Part shown: positions 26,291 to 36,858 of the stretch, piece by piece
Layout: each line of letters starts with the position of its first letter
How positions within the stretch are numbered: position 1 is the first letter of the stretch
Assembly (NCBI GenBank): GCA_018907035.1
Contig: JACCIC010000062.1
Location: 2,436,001 to 2,500,000 of the forward strand
Length of the DNA stretch: 64,000 bases
Direction of reading: 5' to 3'
From: Sycobia sp. Sy_11
Taxonomy: Eukaryota; Arthropoda; Insecta; Hymenoptera; Epichrysomallidae
The notes under the pieces: model-generated
The model's input: the letters and a program-made list of their open reading frames with translations, nothing else
Database searches by the model: none
Told to the model about the DNA's origin: nothing
Program-made: the position numbers and the translations under genes

Positions 26291-26375
26291 TGTATTTTCT
26301 GTTAAATAAAGAAATAATAAAATAGATTAATTAAAATATGTATACTTCGTAATTTTTTTAAAACTTAGACTATAA

Positions 26376-26419
26376 TATTTAGATTACTATATTTAGACTA
26401 CTATATTTAGACTACTAAA
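26376..26419. repeat. Short tandem repeat, 14-base unit
   Basis: About three copies of ATTTAGACTACTAT, with small differences in the first copy. Confidence 0.8.
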
Positions 26420-26460
26420 TTAATTAATTTTTAAAATTTATAGCAACTAAAAATATGATT

Positions 26461-26680
26461 AATAAATATTTTTTCATTGGTCTTGCAGTCCAATCAAATC
26501 AATCGAAAACAATACGTAACAATATCAATACATATCTACATTAACATTAATACATCAATACACAAAAATAATAAAAATAAAAAATAAAAATTAAAAATTA
26601 TAATGACAGTCAGACTGTCCTTCAATACAGTCACCCCCGTAGACTAATCTGAAAATAAAATATTAGCTGAAAAAATTCTT
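26461..26680 (-). repeat. Tail-family repeat, copy A left arm
   Basis: Minus orientation. From its inner end outward it reads TTTTTTCAGCTAATATTTT, then CTACGGGGGTGACTGTA, the palindrome GACAGTCTGACTGTC (26605-26619), an AT-rich spacer, and GGACTGCAAGACCAATGAAA at the outer end. It is the inverted partner of the right arm at 26793-27010, and the two arms differ at only scattered positions. Confidence 0.85.
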
Positions 26681-26734
26681 TGTTAGTAAAGTGCAGTCTG
26701 ACTGTCCCCAACACCCTTACCTAATTGAAGACTT

Positions 26735-26774
26735 GTCCAACGTTTCGAGCTCGCTACGGCTCCTCATCAGGGAC
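26735..26774 (-). ncRNA. Small hammerhead-ribozyme-like motif, copy A
   Basis: On the minus strand: stem I 5' strand GUCC, core CUGAUGA, a hairpin with arms GAGC/GCUC around CGUAGCGA, core GAAA, then CG and UU, then stem I 3' strand GGAC. The CUGANGA and GAAA cores, the UH cleavage dinucleotide and a perfect 4-bp stem I are all present. Stem III is reduced to a self-complementary CG, as described for hammerheads of Penelope-like retroelements that act as dimers. The weakness is an extra G between CUGAUGA and the stem II pairs, so activity may be lost. It sits in the spacer between the two repeat arms. Confidence 0.55.
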
Positions 26775-26792
26775 TTAGTGAGATTTTTTTTA

Positions 26793-27060
26793 TTTTTCAG
26801 CTAATATTTTATTTTCAGATTAGTCTACGGGGGTGACTGTAAATAAGGATAGTCTGACTGTCATTATAATTTTTAATTTAATTTTTATTTTTTGTTTTTA
26901 TTATTTTTGTGTATTGATGTTTTAATGTTAATGTAGATGTGTATTAATGTTGTTACGTATTGTTTTCAATTGATTTGATTGGACTGTAAGACCAATGAAA
27001 AAATATTTGTTCATTTGTATATAAGCAGTCGACAAAAGTACAATTAAATTATTAAAAATA
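26793..27060 (+). repeat. Tail-family repeat, copy A right arm
   Basis: Plus orientation: TTTTTCAGCTAATATTTT, CTACGGGGGTGACTGTAA, a slightly decayed palindrome (ATAGTCTGACTGTC), an AT-rich spacer, then GGACTGTAAGACCAATGAAA and TATTTGTTCATTTG. It continues into CAGTCGACAAAAG, which is also found after copy D. Confidence 0.85.
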
Positions 27061-27550
27061 TGATTTCTGAAAAGAATGTTCAATACTGGTAAGCTTTGTC
27101 CATCAAGAATATTGTACATTCTGAAAATAAGTTTAATATACGAAATGCGGACATTTACTTTACTCGCAAATGTCAAAACACAGTCGTCGAAAAAAATTTA
27201 TAATTACAATTATCATTTATGCACTCCTATAAATGATACAAAACTACTTTAAAATAATAAGAAAATAGAAAAATTAATTTGAAATAATGAAAAAATAAAT
27301 ATGATTAGCTGGATATAAAGCAAAATCGTGATATAATAGTAAAACGAGACAAATATTTAAGCTATCTTTTTTATGCATATGTACGTACTTTTATTTCATA
27401 CATAAGAGTTTTGAAGATGAATTTGAAGAGTTTTAAAGATGCATGAGATCCTCACCGTTTGGAAAAATAAATATGATCACGTTTCGATTCAAAATTTAAA
27501 AATCATAATAAATGTAAGAGTTTTTCTCTATAGCTGATCAAAACTGAAGA
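27061..27550. other. AT-rich interval between repeat copies
   Basis: No recognisable sequence between copy A and copy C of the tail family. Confidence 0.5.
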
Positions 27551-27800
27551 TGGTGGGGGCATTCAGGTTGTCCTTTGCTAAAATAGAATATAGTTTATTT
27601 TTATTATTTTTATTATTTTAAAATTTTAATCTAATTTTATTTTATTTTTAATAGTAATTTCTATTTCAATTCTTCGCGGGTGATTGTAAACAAGGACAGT
27701 CTGACATTATCATCATTATAATTAGTATAATAGAATATTTATTTTATAAAGACTGTAAGACCGATAAAAATATTTATTCATTTAATATTAATTACATTAT
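27550..27800 (+). repeat. Tail-family repeat, copy C
   Basis: Plus orientation. It aligns with copy B from GGTGGGGGCATTCAGG through TTGTCCTTTGCTAA, then TCGCGGGTGATTGTAAACAA, GGACAGTCTGAC and finally GACTGTAAGACCGATAAAAA with TATTTATTCATTTA. It starts downstream of the ribozyme-like core, so it looks 5'-truncated, and half of the palindrome is lost. Confidence 0.75.
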
Positions 27801-28680
27801 ATCAATTGGATAGATTATTATCACTTTAGATGAAAAATTAAATAAAAAATTCAAAATACACGAATCGTGTGTATTAAATCATGTATGAAAATAAGCGATA
27901 ATGTGAATTTTAACGTTACAGTAAATATTTTAATATTTATTATTGGTTGTAAACAATGCCATTCATTAGTTAATAATAAATAAGAAAAGTTGTTTAATAT
28001 TTATTTAAATTTATCATCGAAATTTAACAATGACGACAGCGGCAATAGTCTTTATGGAAAAAAATTATGATTATTTACTCATGAAATAAAACGAAATAAC
28101 ATAAATAACCAATTACTTTTTATCAACTTCTATTTATTTACATATAAATATTTAATAAATCTAAAAAAATTATTGTTAATTATTATTAAATAACGAATGA
28201 AGTGCTTGTTAATATCAATAATAAATATTAAAATTCTTACTGCAAGTACTTCTGTAGACATTTTATTTATAGAATTTAATTTAATTTTTGAATCTTTGAT
28301 GTATGAAGTTACTAGTAATATATAGAATTTAAAAAAAAATTATGTTTCTACTTTGTTTTTATATATTGTAATAACGAAATATATCATTGTTTTAGTTGCA
28401 CTAACCTTGTACGGGGTGATATTTGCATTGAAAAAACTGAATTATTTATGAGCGCATATTTGTTCGAAATTTTAATTGGATACGTCTTTGTTACAGAGAA
28501 GTATTGGGAGAAGGGATGCATCGATGTTCTGTTTATTTATAGCCAAATTGATGACCGAAGCATGAGTCTTTCTCTTTGTCGATTTATGAATCTGTACTAT
28601 ACATAATATGTGTTAGAAAGGACATAAAATAAAATGGGCAGACGTTCGAAAAGGAAAAAAAGTTATTTTCATTGGCAAGC
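27800..28680. other. AT-rich interval, nothing recognised
   Basis: AT-rich to the edge of the next island. Confidence 0.5.
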
Positions 28681-29004
28681 TCCGCTAGTATCCGCCCGAA
28701 ATCATCCCATTGAGTCAACCGGCCATGTGTCCGCTGCCCCCGTTCAAAAATCTAATCTCCATACGAAATGACAAAAGCGTCGCGCTACATCGTCCCCGCG
28801 CCGTGAAAACTGGTCGATTCAGGAAGTGCACAATCGAAATTCGGGCTTCCGCGCTCGAGCACGCGTCCGAGGAGCTCGGTTCGGAGCGGAGAACCGGCCT
28901 TTGGGCTGGCTAGTCCAGTTGGGCTAGTTTCCGTGACAGGCTTGTCTGTTCGCTACTCGACGTGTCCAGCAGATGCTCGCGCGACTGCCGCGAAGAGGTT
29001 CAGC

Positions 29005-29042
<38 letters not shown>

Positions 29043-29600
29043 TAATATTCTTTTTTTTATTTTTTCATTCAGTCGTCGGGTGTGCATTAATCGAACGGTG
29101 TCGGGTAACTTTCCTTCGGAAACGACTTCCCCGGTCTGTACGTTCCGTTCATACGCTCACCTGTGGTACGCGCGGGGCCTGACAAAAGCCGAGTGGCCTC
29201 CGCTTGCGGGAGTAGCATGAGGAGATTCCATTTTACTGTCGCTCAGATGTGTATCGCAGACGCGATGACGCATTGCGCCAAACGGGGACACAGGAGCGAG
29301 GGAGGGGGAGAAAAGGATGGGTTACAATACCGAGCGCGTGGGCTTCGAGCTCTTCTTCCCTCAGCAGATGCGGGGGATATATGCTTTCTCTCTCTTTCTT
29401 TCCCTTTTCTTCTTTGGCGAGAATTTGTAGCTGTATTCTCGATTATGCCCAGTATTCATCGCGGGAATAAGGTCGACGAATCAAGCCTTTTTATCGAGGG
29501 AGCCCACATTTTTTTGGTTCATTCGGAATCGCAACTTTGCGCAGCTGCTGCGATTCACGACATACATTTAGCTTTATCACTGTAAGAATTTTTCATGACG
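28680..29600. other. CpG-rich island with initiator-like motif
   Basis: GC-rich with several overlapping plus-strand frames up to 140 residues in different phases, none with a domain. TCAGTCGTCGGGTG at about 29070 matches the arthropod initiator core (TCAGTY), but no downstream promoter element sits at the required spacing. A minus-strand CAG/GTGAGC donor-like motif lies at about 29157-29163. Confidence 0.4.
29009..29040. repeat. (CA)n microsatellite
   Basis: CA run inside the island. Confidence 0.95.
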
Positions 29601-29819
29601 AATGTTTAGATTAAAATATCTGTAAATTTATCATCCAGCAGGGCTTATTTCTTTATAGATTCGTATGAATCATGGGGGAAAACGACAGTTTGCATCGTTC
29701 AAAGATACTATATAATATACATTATAATTTAGTATAATATTTTCAGTTTTGCAATACTTTCGTAAATTTAAAAAATTTTTTTTCGACCTGTTAAATTAAT
29801 ATAACATAAGTCCCTCTCT

Positions 29820-29843
29820 ATCCTCTCTCTCTCTCTCTCTCTT
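29820..29843. repeat. (TC)n microsatellite
   Basis: Short TC run. Confidence 0.85.
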
Positions 29844-29957
29844 TCTACGGAGATGATGTATCTGATCTGGAAATATTTAAGTTTTTAAACTAAAATAATT
29901 TTTTTTAATGTAAAGGAATCCAATATTGTGTTCATTAAATTAATAAATATTTATATA

Positions 29958-29959
<2 letters not shown>

Positions 29960-29992
<33 letters not shown>
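29960..29992. repeat. (AT)n microsatellite
   Basis: AT run directly upstream of the copy D repeat end. Confidence 0.9.
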
Positions 29993-29994
<2 letters not shown>

Positions 29995-30100
29995 ATATAA
30001 TAATATTGATATTATTATGTATTAATTTTAAATTATTTCATTGGGCTATAAGACTAATTAAATATTTATTAATTTATGTAAATACAGTCGACATAAGCTC
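29993..30100 (+). repeat. Tail-family repeat, copy D
   Basis: A diverged 3' end: TATTGATATTATTATGTATT aligns with the matching part of copy A. It is followed by TTGGGCTATAAGACTAATT, TATTTATTAATTTATG and CAGTCGACATAAGCTCAATT, the last of which also follows the copy A right arm. Confidence 0.6.
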
Positions 30101-30576
30101 AATTAAATATTGCGTTTATTAATTAATGTACAATATATATTAGCTGATGTTAGATTATTTAATAAGAATAAGTAATTTTATGATGGACTGTGGATAATTC
30201 ATATAGTTATTATTATATTTCACGCGCGCGTAAACTAACGCCGATTCCTAAAAGTCGGGATGACACAACTTTCGTCAATTTTGTATAATATCGGAATACA
30301 TTTCTTAATAGACGCAATAAAATTAAACGCACACTTCTGAATACAGAAATTTATACAATATTTTATATATTTATTTATATAATTTACTTTATATACTTAC
30401 CCCTTCCGGGTTATTGATAACTTAATCCTGTTTGGCGTACAGTCTTATTGTTTTATACAAACATATTTTATACAAGTTTTACTTCAAATGACGATGGCAA
30501 GCAAGAATTTCTATACATGCTATATTATTATATAATAAATATTAATGTATGTATTAATATTTAATATATTGATATA
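30100..30576. other. AT-rich interval, nothing recognised
   Basis: AT-rich spacer before a mariner relic. Confidence 0.5.
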
Positions 30577-30934
30577 TTGGGTGTACAAGTAAGTTTACAG
30601 CATTTATCAAAAAATCGCGTCAAATTTCAGAAGAATTTGCTATTCCATCCAGACATGGAACAATCCGACTACCACTTGTTTCGACTAATGCAGAACGCTC
30701 CTACGCTAATACGATTCAGTTCAGTAGAAGGAATCCAAATTTGGCTCGATACGTTCTTGGACTGAAATTCATAAATTGCTAGAAAGATGGAAAAAAGTTT
30801 TAGCTTCCTATGGACGATACTTTGAATAGAGGATATGTAAGCATTTTTTCTTAAGAAAACCTCACATTTTGGAAGAAAGACGTTGACATTTTTTTTTTGA
30901 CAAAATTTCGCTGAAATAATATTTGTACAGCCAA
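30577..30934 (+). mobile_element. MITE-sized mariner relic
   Basis: Left end TTGGGTGTACAAGTAAG and right end, reverse-complemented, TTGGCTGTACAAATATT form imperfect terminal inverted repeats. A TA precedes the left end; the right flank no longer shows TA. Total length is about 358 bp against about 1.3 kb for full mariners. Almost everything between the left end and the transposase C-terminus is missing. Confidence 0.75.
30632..30829 (+). pseudogene. Mariner transposase C-terminal pseudogene
   Basis: Reads LLFHPDMEQSDYHLFRLMQN, which corresponds to the mariner block around the third catalytic Asp (usual form HPPYSPDLAPSDYHLF). Several residues have been lost between HP and SDYHLF, and that catalytic region is changed. 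After a frameshift near 30765 it ends EIHKLLERWKKVLASYGRYF and E, then a stop at 30827-30829, the expected mariner C-terminus. Non-functional. Confidence 0.85.
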
Positions 30935-31640
30935 GATTAATATATTTTTCATTCATTATACTAAAATATATTGAATATATACTATAAGTATAAAACATCA
31001 TTTTTATTTAATACAACTACGAAACTGTTAAAAGTAAATAAAACTGCCCCGTGAAGGTTTTCACGTTTAATAGCACAACATCGGTGTTATTTGTTAAGAG
31101 TTGTAAACGATTACAGATTTGAACAGTCGTAATCCCTCCCCCGACCGTCTTATTACCATATATTTAAACGCATCAGTACGCAATGCTTATTTTGAACTTT
31201 CATTATACAATATGGAATTATAGTGAGTAGAAGATTCGCCTGATTATACTTGATAAGAGAAAATGTATATGAAAATAAATATTCTAAGATCATCAAGTAT
31301 GCTATAATGAAAGAAATTATGTTCTTGCTAAATAAATTTCAACTTACCGGCGGTCCCCATTATATGCAAAAAATTTCTTATCATGCGTAATACCGATGTT
31401 TCTAACCTTTTGTCAATTGTTATTTTCCAGATATAATATTATATTGTAAAGTCATAATTACATATTGTAAGCCGCAAATAATTGTCCATTAGATGTACTC
31501 TAATACCATCTGAAATATATGAATGCGTATAACGTACGAGGACTGGATTTGGGATTTTAAGGCTATGTAAACAAAACTTCAAAATTCTTAATATATGTTG
31601 AATTTCGGAGTGAATTCTAAGATATGTAATTTGAAATGAG
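30935..31640. other. AT-rich interval, nothing recognised
   Basis: No element or coding signal recognised between the mariner relic and the LTR-like block. Confidence 0.45.
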
Positions 31641-31960
31641 GGGGAAACCCTAGATGTAATTAGAGTAAGCGTGTTCGAGTCTGTACAGTTGAGTGTTAGC
31701 GTTGTGTGGCAGGTAAGAAGAGCGGCTTACAGTATACTTGTACATAGCGGTACTTTTGTCAAGTTCGTACTCGCAATAATAAAGATGCGTCTCCGAGTTA
31801 TTGTAATACCCTCAGCGGAGGACAGAATCATTTCTTATTTCGACGTTGTATAGAATGGTTGCAAACTAATGCTTAGTTAGTAGCTGTTTTTATACATTAT
31901 TCTGTATATTTATATTTTACCTTAAATAAAGTTATATTCACCATTTACCTGCTGTGTTTA
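31640..31960 (+). other. LTR-like or transcript-end-like block
   Basis: A mixed-GC block in AT-rich DNA with a strong CAG/GTAAGA donor at about 31710-31718 and two AATAAAG polyadenylation signals (31778-31784 and 31925-31931). The second is followed by a TGCTGTGTTT GT-rich stretch. This order fits a solo LTR of a retrotransposon or the end of a non-coding transcript. No second LTR or internal coding region is visible, so the nature is unresolved. Confidence 0.3.
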
Positions 31961-32039
31961 CTTCATTAATATAATAGAGCAAAGAATATTTTATTAAAAC
32001 GAAACAGTTTGAACGGAACAGTTGTTAAACGAAAACAAT

Positions 32040-32420
32040 AAGACGTCTGCTCTAGAAGGCTGCCGCGAAAAGAATGACGCTCGAGTGTCGAAATATTTAT
32101 TTCGTACAGTACAGAAATCGTCCCCATCGAAAAGGCACGAGGCGCTACGATCCTTCGCCGAATCGCAATAGGATTATATATCGATATTTAGGCGCGCGAC
32201 TTCGGATTCCCCGCGGCTTCGCTTAAGGAGACTCAACAAAACATCACGTTGAGGCTTATAGCCTTCACGGCCACGATTTTACAAATAGTAATTCGTGCAC
32301 GTCTATTCTTACAGAATAGTCGCGAGCCTAGAGTACATCTGGCACGCATTTATGGCTTACAGGCCATGGGCAAGCCCATGCACAGCCCTAGCTAGGTCGT
32401 TGGGAGTCTCTTGTCGCCCT
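32040..32420. other. GC-rich block with a run of short hairpins
   Basis: Isolated GC-rich segment with consecutive inverted repeats: AGGCT/AGCCT (32252-32264), CTATTCT/AGAATAG (32303-32319, 7-bp perfect), ATGGC/GCCAT (32352-32367), CATGGGC/GCCCATG (32365-32380) and the palindrome CCTAGCTAGG just after. The sequence looks like an old mobile-element end, but no known family is recognised. Confidence 0.45.
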
Positions 32421-32714
32421 AGGCCTGTTATTTTTTATATTAATTCATTAAAATAATATTATCAATGATATAAACACACAATTCTAAAATATAATATAAA
32501 TAATATTAAATCTAATGTAAAATAATATTAAATAAACTTACAGTAATAAATAGATATAAAACTCGAGCGTCTTCCCTTTCTTACAAACATAGATATTCTT
32601 ATTTTTGCATTCGCCCAGACTTACATATCATTCTGAGGAAAAGGGAAAACTCCGCAAAAACCCAATTGGGAAAAAAACTTGAGGAGAAAACCTTTTCCAA
32701 AAATAAGAATTTAC

Positions 32715-32723
<9 letters not shown>

Positions 32724-32780
<57 letters not shown>
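32724..32780. repeat. (CA)n microsatellite
   Basis: Pure CA run of about 57 bases. Confidence 0.97.
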
Positions 32781-32784
<4 letters not shown>

Positions 32785-32989
32785 CAAATACCGCATCATC
32801 TCGCTCTAACTCGCTTTGGCGTTACTTTTGTCACGAAATCCATTTAATAATCTAATGTTTTAATTTTAAAAAGTGCTTTCAAATCCGTCAGTAACAATGC
32901 GTAATACATAAGTCTTACTTTCTATATGTTAATTATACTTTTTTCGATGCATCAAAATTAACTATTGCTTTGTTAAATCTGGTCAACTG

Positions 32990-33770
32990 TTTTCTATTGT
33001 ACCTAGAACTATAGATCCAACCGGCAATGCAATATAAATCGAGCGATCGAATAAGGGAAAGCGAAAATCGTCAGCGAATTTCGACAAAGGTTCGCGCCTG
33101 CGCCCACCTCGCGGCGCATTAGGAGTATCAATGATCTCGAATAAAGGAGGGTCGAAATGTCGGGGCAGAAAAAAGCCACCCCTGATGGTCATCGGAGGTC
33201 AGCGCGCTCTCTTCCTATCCGCGCCTGATTCGCCTTTCTTCATGCGCGCACAATGCCGCCGGTGCGGTCAGTTGGCCATTAATAAGCAATTATGCGACAC
33301 CTCATTAGAGGTCGGCCTCTCGCGAGATCCTTCTGTCCCGTTGCTGCGCCCCCGGAGAGAGGCCCGCGAACAATAATGCGGCCGGGCGCGCGTGGTTCGC
33401 GCGCGACTTTGCATATGAACTCCGGCGGAGCGCCCGCGCGCCCGGAGGCGCCGCGTGTTCGTCCTCTCTCCCCTAGCCGGCGCGCTTGAGCGGACTGACC
33501 GCTGGTCAGTCTCGGGAGAAGAAAGATCTCGACACCTCGTGTGTACGGAGGGGTGCCGCGTTCTTTGCTGGGCTACAACGGGGTGTTTGGCGGCGGCCCA
33601 CCCGTGTAATCGTTAGCGCAGCGTAATCGTGTTGCATCCCGGGACGCGCGCTCGTTCGCCCGGCAATCGTGATTCTCGTTATTGGGACGCAGATGCTTTA
33701 TTGGGGAGCGATGTTTTCTTCTCCGAGCTGCTTCATACACCATTGAATAATGCATAAAGAGGAATTGCTT
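32990..33770. other. CpG-rich island, promoter-like composition
   Basis: Strongly CpG-rich between 33200 and 33600. TTGGCCATTAATAAGCAATT near 33270 gives clustered ATTA cores, and a palindromic initiator-like element lies at 33493-33511. No frame is convincing. A transcription start or developmental enhancer is possible, but nothing in the window shows the gene it would serve. Confidence 0.4.
33493..33511. repeat. Inverted repeat containing TCAGTC
   Basis: GACTGACC, three bases GCT, then GGTCAGTC: perfect 8-bp arms. Each arm carries an initiator-like TCAGTC on one strand, so the motif is bidirectional. Confidence 0.85.
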
Positions 33771-35442
33771 TTATTGCTTATATCTATGGCCGGTTTCTTA
33801 AAACTCATTAAATAAAATATGTAACGTTAAAATATACTATTTTTTTCGAAATTTAGAAAGAAAATTTTAGAAAGAAAAAACGTTCAGTCTTGAACTGTAT
33901 ATTTTCAACATGCCAAAAGTTACTTGATTAACTTTGGGCAAAGTTCATCATACATACCTTGGAGCCTCATGGATCAATGGAAAAGTGACACACCTATTTT
34001 TTCTATTTTTTCTTTTACAGTTTTTAATCGTTTAAAAATTTCTTTATCGAAGTCATGATTATTTTTAATAATTGTTTGCACCAATCGACTTACGGCAAAA
34101 ATTATGAAGTAAACTTCTGTAATCGTTTTTCGTGAAAGTTGCCTGTAAAAATGATTGCGAATAATTGAATTGATACCTGAACAGATGCAGTAATTATTCC
34201 GTTCCTCATTTCAAATCTTCAACTGTTTATAACAGTTTTACACTAATATATTTAATGACAATAAGCTGTTATTGACGTTTTCGTAGCACAATGTTTTTCA
34301 CGGAATTAATAAGTGTAACAGTTTTTCAAACTTACTTTGCTCAGAATTTGTTTAAACTATTTTTATAAAGATTTATAAATAATAACAGTAAAATGTTCAT
34401 TTACTAGAGGCAAATCTGCGCAAACGATCATAAAATATACATCCTCTTAAACAATTCTAATTGCAATTAAAACTAAACAATGTGACTATTAATAATAACA
34501 CATGTAAATAATATTAATAATTATTTAATTTATAATAATGCGATTATCGTACTCTAAAACACATTACTTTTTTATATCAAAAATTTTTATCAATAATTGA
34601 AATAAAAATAAGTGTATCATAAGTGTATTTAAATCTTGTACATTACGAAAAATGTGAAAAATTTTAAATATATTTTAACATTCCTATAGATATCGATTAC
34701 TTATCTCGTGAGAAAGTTTACCTCCGCGCAAAGTAAGGGAGGTAAATTGTAGGAGGTACAAATCAATTTAGGCATTGGTATTGGATTATAATTTTCATAG
34801 TCTTCACAGTTTTCATATTCAGCATTGAGATTATGTAAAACCTATAACTTTTTAATCTCTCTTCTGAATAGTTGCACCATTCTGCTCGAGCTACTAGAAG
34901 AATATATGAAAATTAATGAAACGAATCCTTTTCGAATATACCTTTATTAACTAAATAATAAAAGAATTTGTTTTCCATATTTAAAATCTTTTTCCCACAA
35001 ATTTTACAAGTTCCGAGCAATGGTCTCATGTTAACACAATTTCTCTTCGTTATAAATTTATTCCAGATATTTTTTTATCTGAAAAGGTTGTGGTAATTTT
35101 TTACAATAGTTTGTTAAACACCTTCCTATATTTATTATATAGTTACAAATATTATAAAAATTTAACCTACATATTTTTTACCAATTATGTAATTAATGTC
35201 AATCCATATATTTTTATCCCGATATGATAAACCTAGAATTTGAGCTTAATGAATATAATTCAAAATATCACGAGTGAATATTTCTTCTGATGAATTAAAA
35301 ATTCCTGAAGCAGATTTATTAATTTTTATATGAAATATTCGGTATACTCATGTCTTGATTACTGAAAACCATAAGAAATTTAATAAACGCTTTTCGATTT
35401 TATTACCATTGCTCGTGATAAATTAGCTACCCTCTAAACTGC

Positions 35443-35443
<1 letters not shown>
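33770..35443. other. AT-rich interval, nothing recognised
   Basis: AT-rich throughout. No genes, RNAs or elements recognised. Confidence 0.5.

Positions 35444-35492
<49 letters not shown>
35444..35492. repeat. (AT)n microsatellite
   Basis: AT run immediately left of a GC-rich island. Confidence 0.95.
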
Positions 35493-35497
<5 letters not shown>

Positions 35498-35539
35498 TGG
35501 TATTTTTGGAGAATACAATCCTGATTTAATTGAAAGTAT

Positions 35540-36330
35540 ACACGTAGCGAAATAATACGTATCCTGCTGCCTCCGTTTTCTTCCATGCTACCCTCTTCTC
35601 TTTCTCCCACCATTTCTTTGTCTCTCTCTCCCTTCTCCTAGTTTTATTTAGTTTACCGCTTACGCATACGTGCACACTATATAACGTCAGACTTGTGTCT
35701 GTGCACGAGGAGTAAAGAGAGAGGGGGCGGCGAGGGCTCGGAGCATATTTATGTGTGCGTGTTCGTTCGAACGTAAGTATGATGAGAAAGGGATGAGGGA
35801 TGAGGAGGCAGAGCCGCACGAGAGTTGCGCGGCGGAGCGCCCGCGCCCGCACCCGCGCGTAGAGAGTAGTCGCGAGCATATAAGTAAAGTTTGTTCGCAA
35901 CTTATAATAGGGACGCCTCCATCAAGAGAAGGATGAGGTACAAGGATTGAGGTTAGGTTGCCCCGTCACCCCCCTCTCCACACACTACTCGCGCTCTAGC
36001 GCTTTCTATCCATCTCTCTGCCTTGCTCGCTCGCGCCGAAGATGAACTTGCACACGATAATAGACCATGCAGGTGCAATCTATGACGGTAGCAAATTGCA
36101 AAGAGCGCGTCCGTGCGTGGAGAGGCGAGCGGATACGTGTTTCGCGTGGGGCACGCGGACGTTACACCATCGATTGCTGGAGTAACAACAATTTTGAATT
36201 GTCTCTGTGAAAAATTGGTCGACGCAGCGCTTCTTCTGCTGATAGACCTGATGTGTGCCCAGGTCTGTACAAGTTCATGACTCGCGATGTCTTTTCTGGC
36301 AGCGGGTGGAAAGAAATTACCCTGGTTCAA
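35540..36330. other. CpG-rich island
   Basis: GC-rich. Minus-strand frames of 124 and 149 residues cover most of it, but they carry no recognisable domain and overlap plus-strand frames of similar quality. Not called as genes. Confidence 0.45.
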
Positions 36331-36858
36331 TTTGATGTTTTGGTCAGTATTCCATAACATGAGAAAATTTCTATAACTCGCATCTGAACATAAATGCCAC
36401 AATCATGTTAGACCAGCTACTTTTATGTTATTCATTTCAAGTATATTTTTAATTAGCGTGGATGATTTACTTTGTGTATTATTTAATGAATTTAGCTTTG
36501 AATGGATTAATCCGACGGCGCATATTGCACATAATGTATATAATAGTATATATTGTTCAACACGTTCAACATAGTTCCTATTGCACAGGTGGTTAACGAT
36601 TGACAAACGGGCGAGTACCGCAATTTTACACAACTATATTTAAGAGCTATATTTTTTCTCACACAACTATATTTTTTCTCACCGTACTTTATTAGTGCTC
36701 GATAATCTACCAGATTACTGGAACTTGTCTTATAACGAAATTAACATTTGTATCTACTAGAGGCTCAATATTTTTAATTCACAGAGTCAAGCGTTTTGTA
36801 TTTATTTTCTTTTTCATTACTTTTTTCATAATTCAAGGACTTTATGTGATGTTATATA
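36330..36858. other. Interval with small local duplication
   Basis: AT-rich. At about 36635-36685 the phrase CTATATTTTTTCTCACA is duplicated in tandem. Otherwise nothing. Confidence 0.5.

Noticed and set aside
29163..29585. 140-residue plus-strand frame in a GC-rich island
   Set aside because: Overlaps two other plus-strand frames in different phases. No domain, and low-complexity patches.
35953..36402. 149-residue minus-strand frame
   Set aside because: CpG-rich island DNA with low stop density. Overlapping frames on the other strand are of similar quality and no family is recognised.
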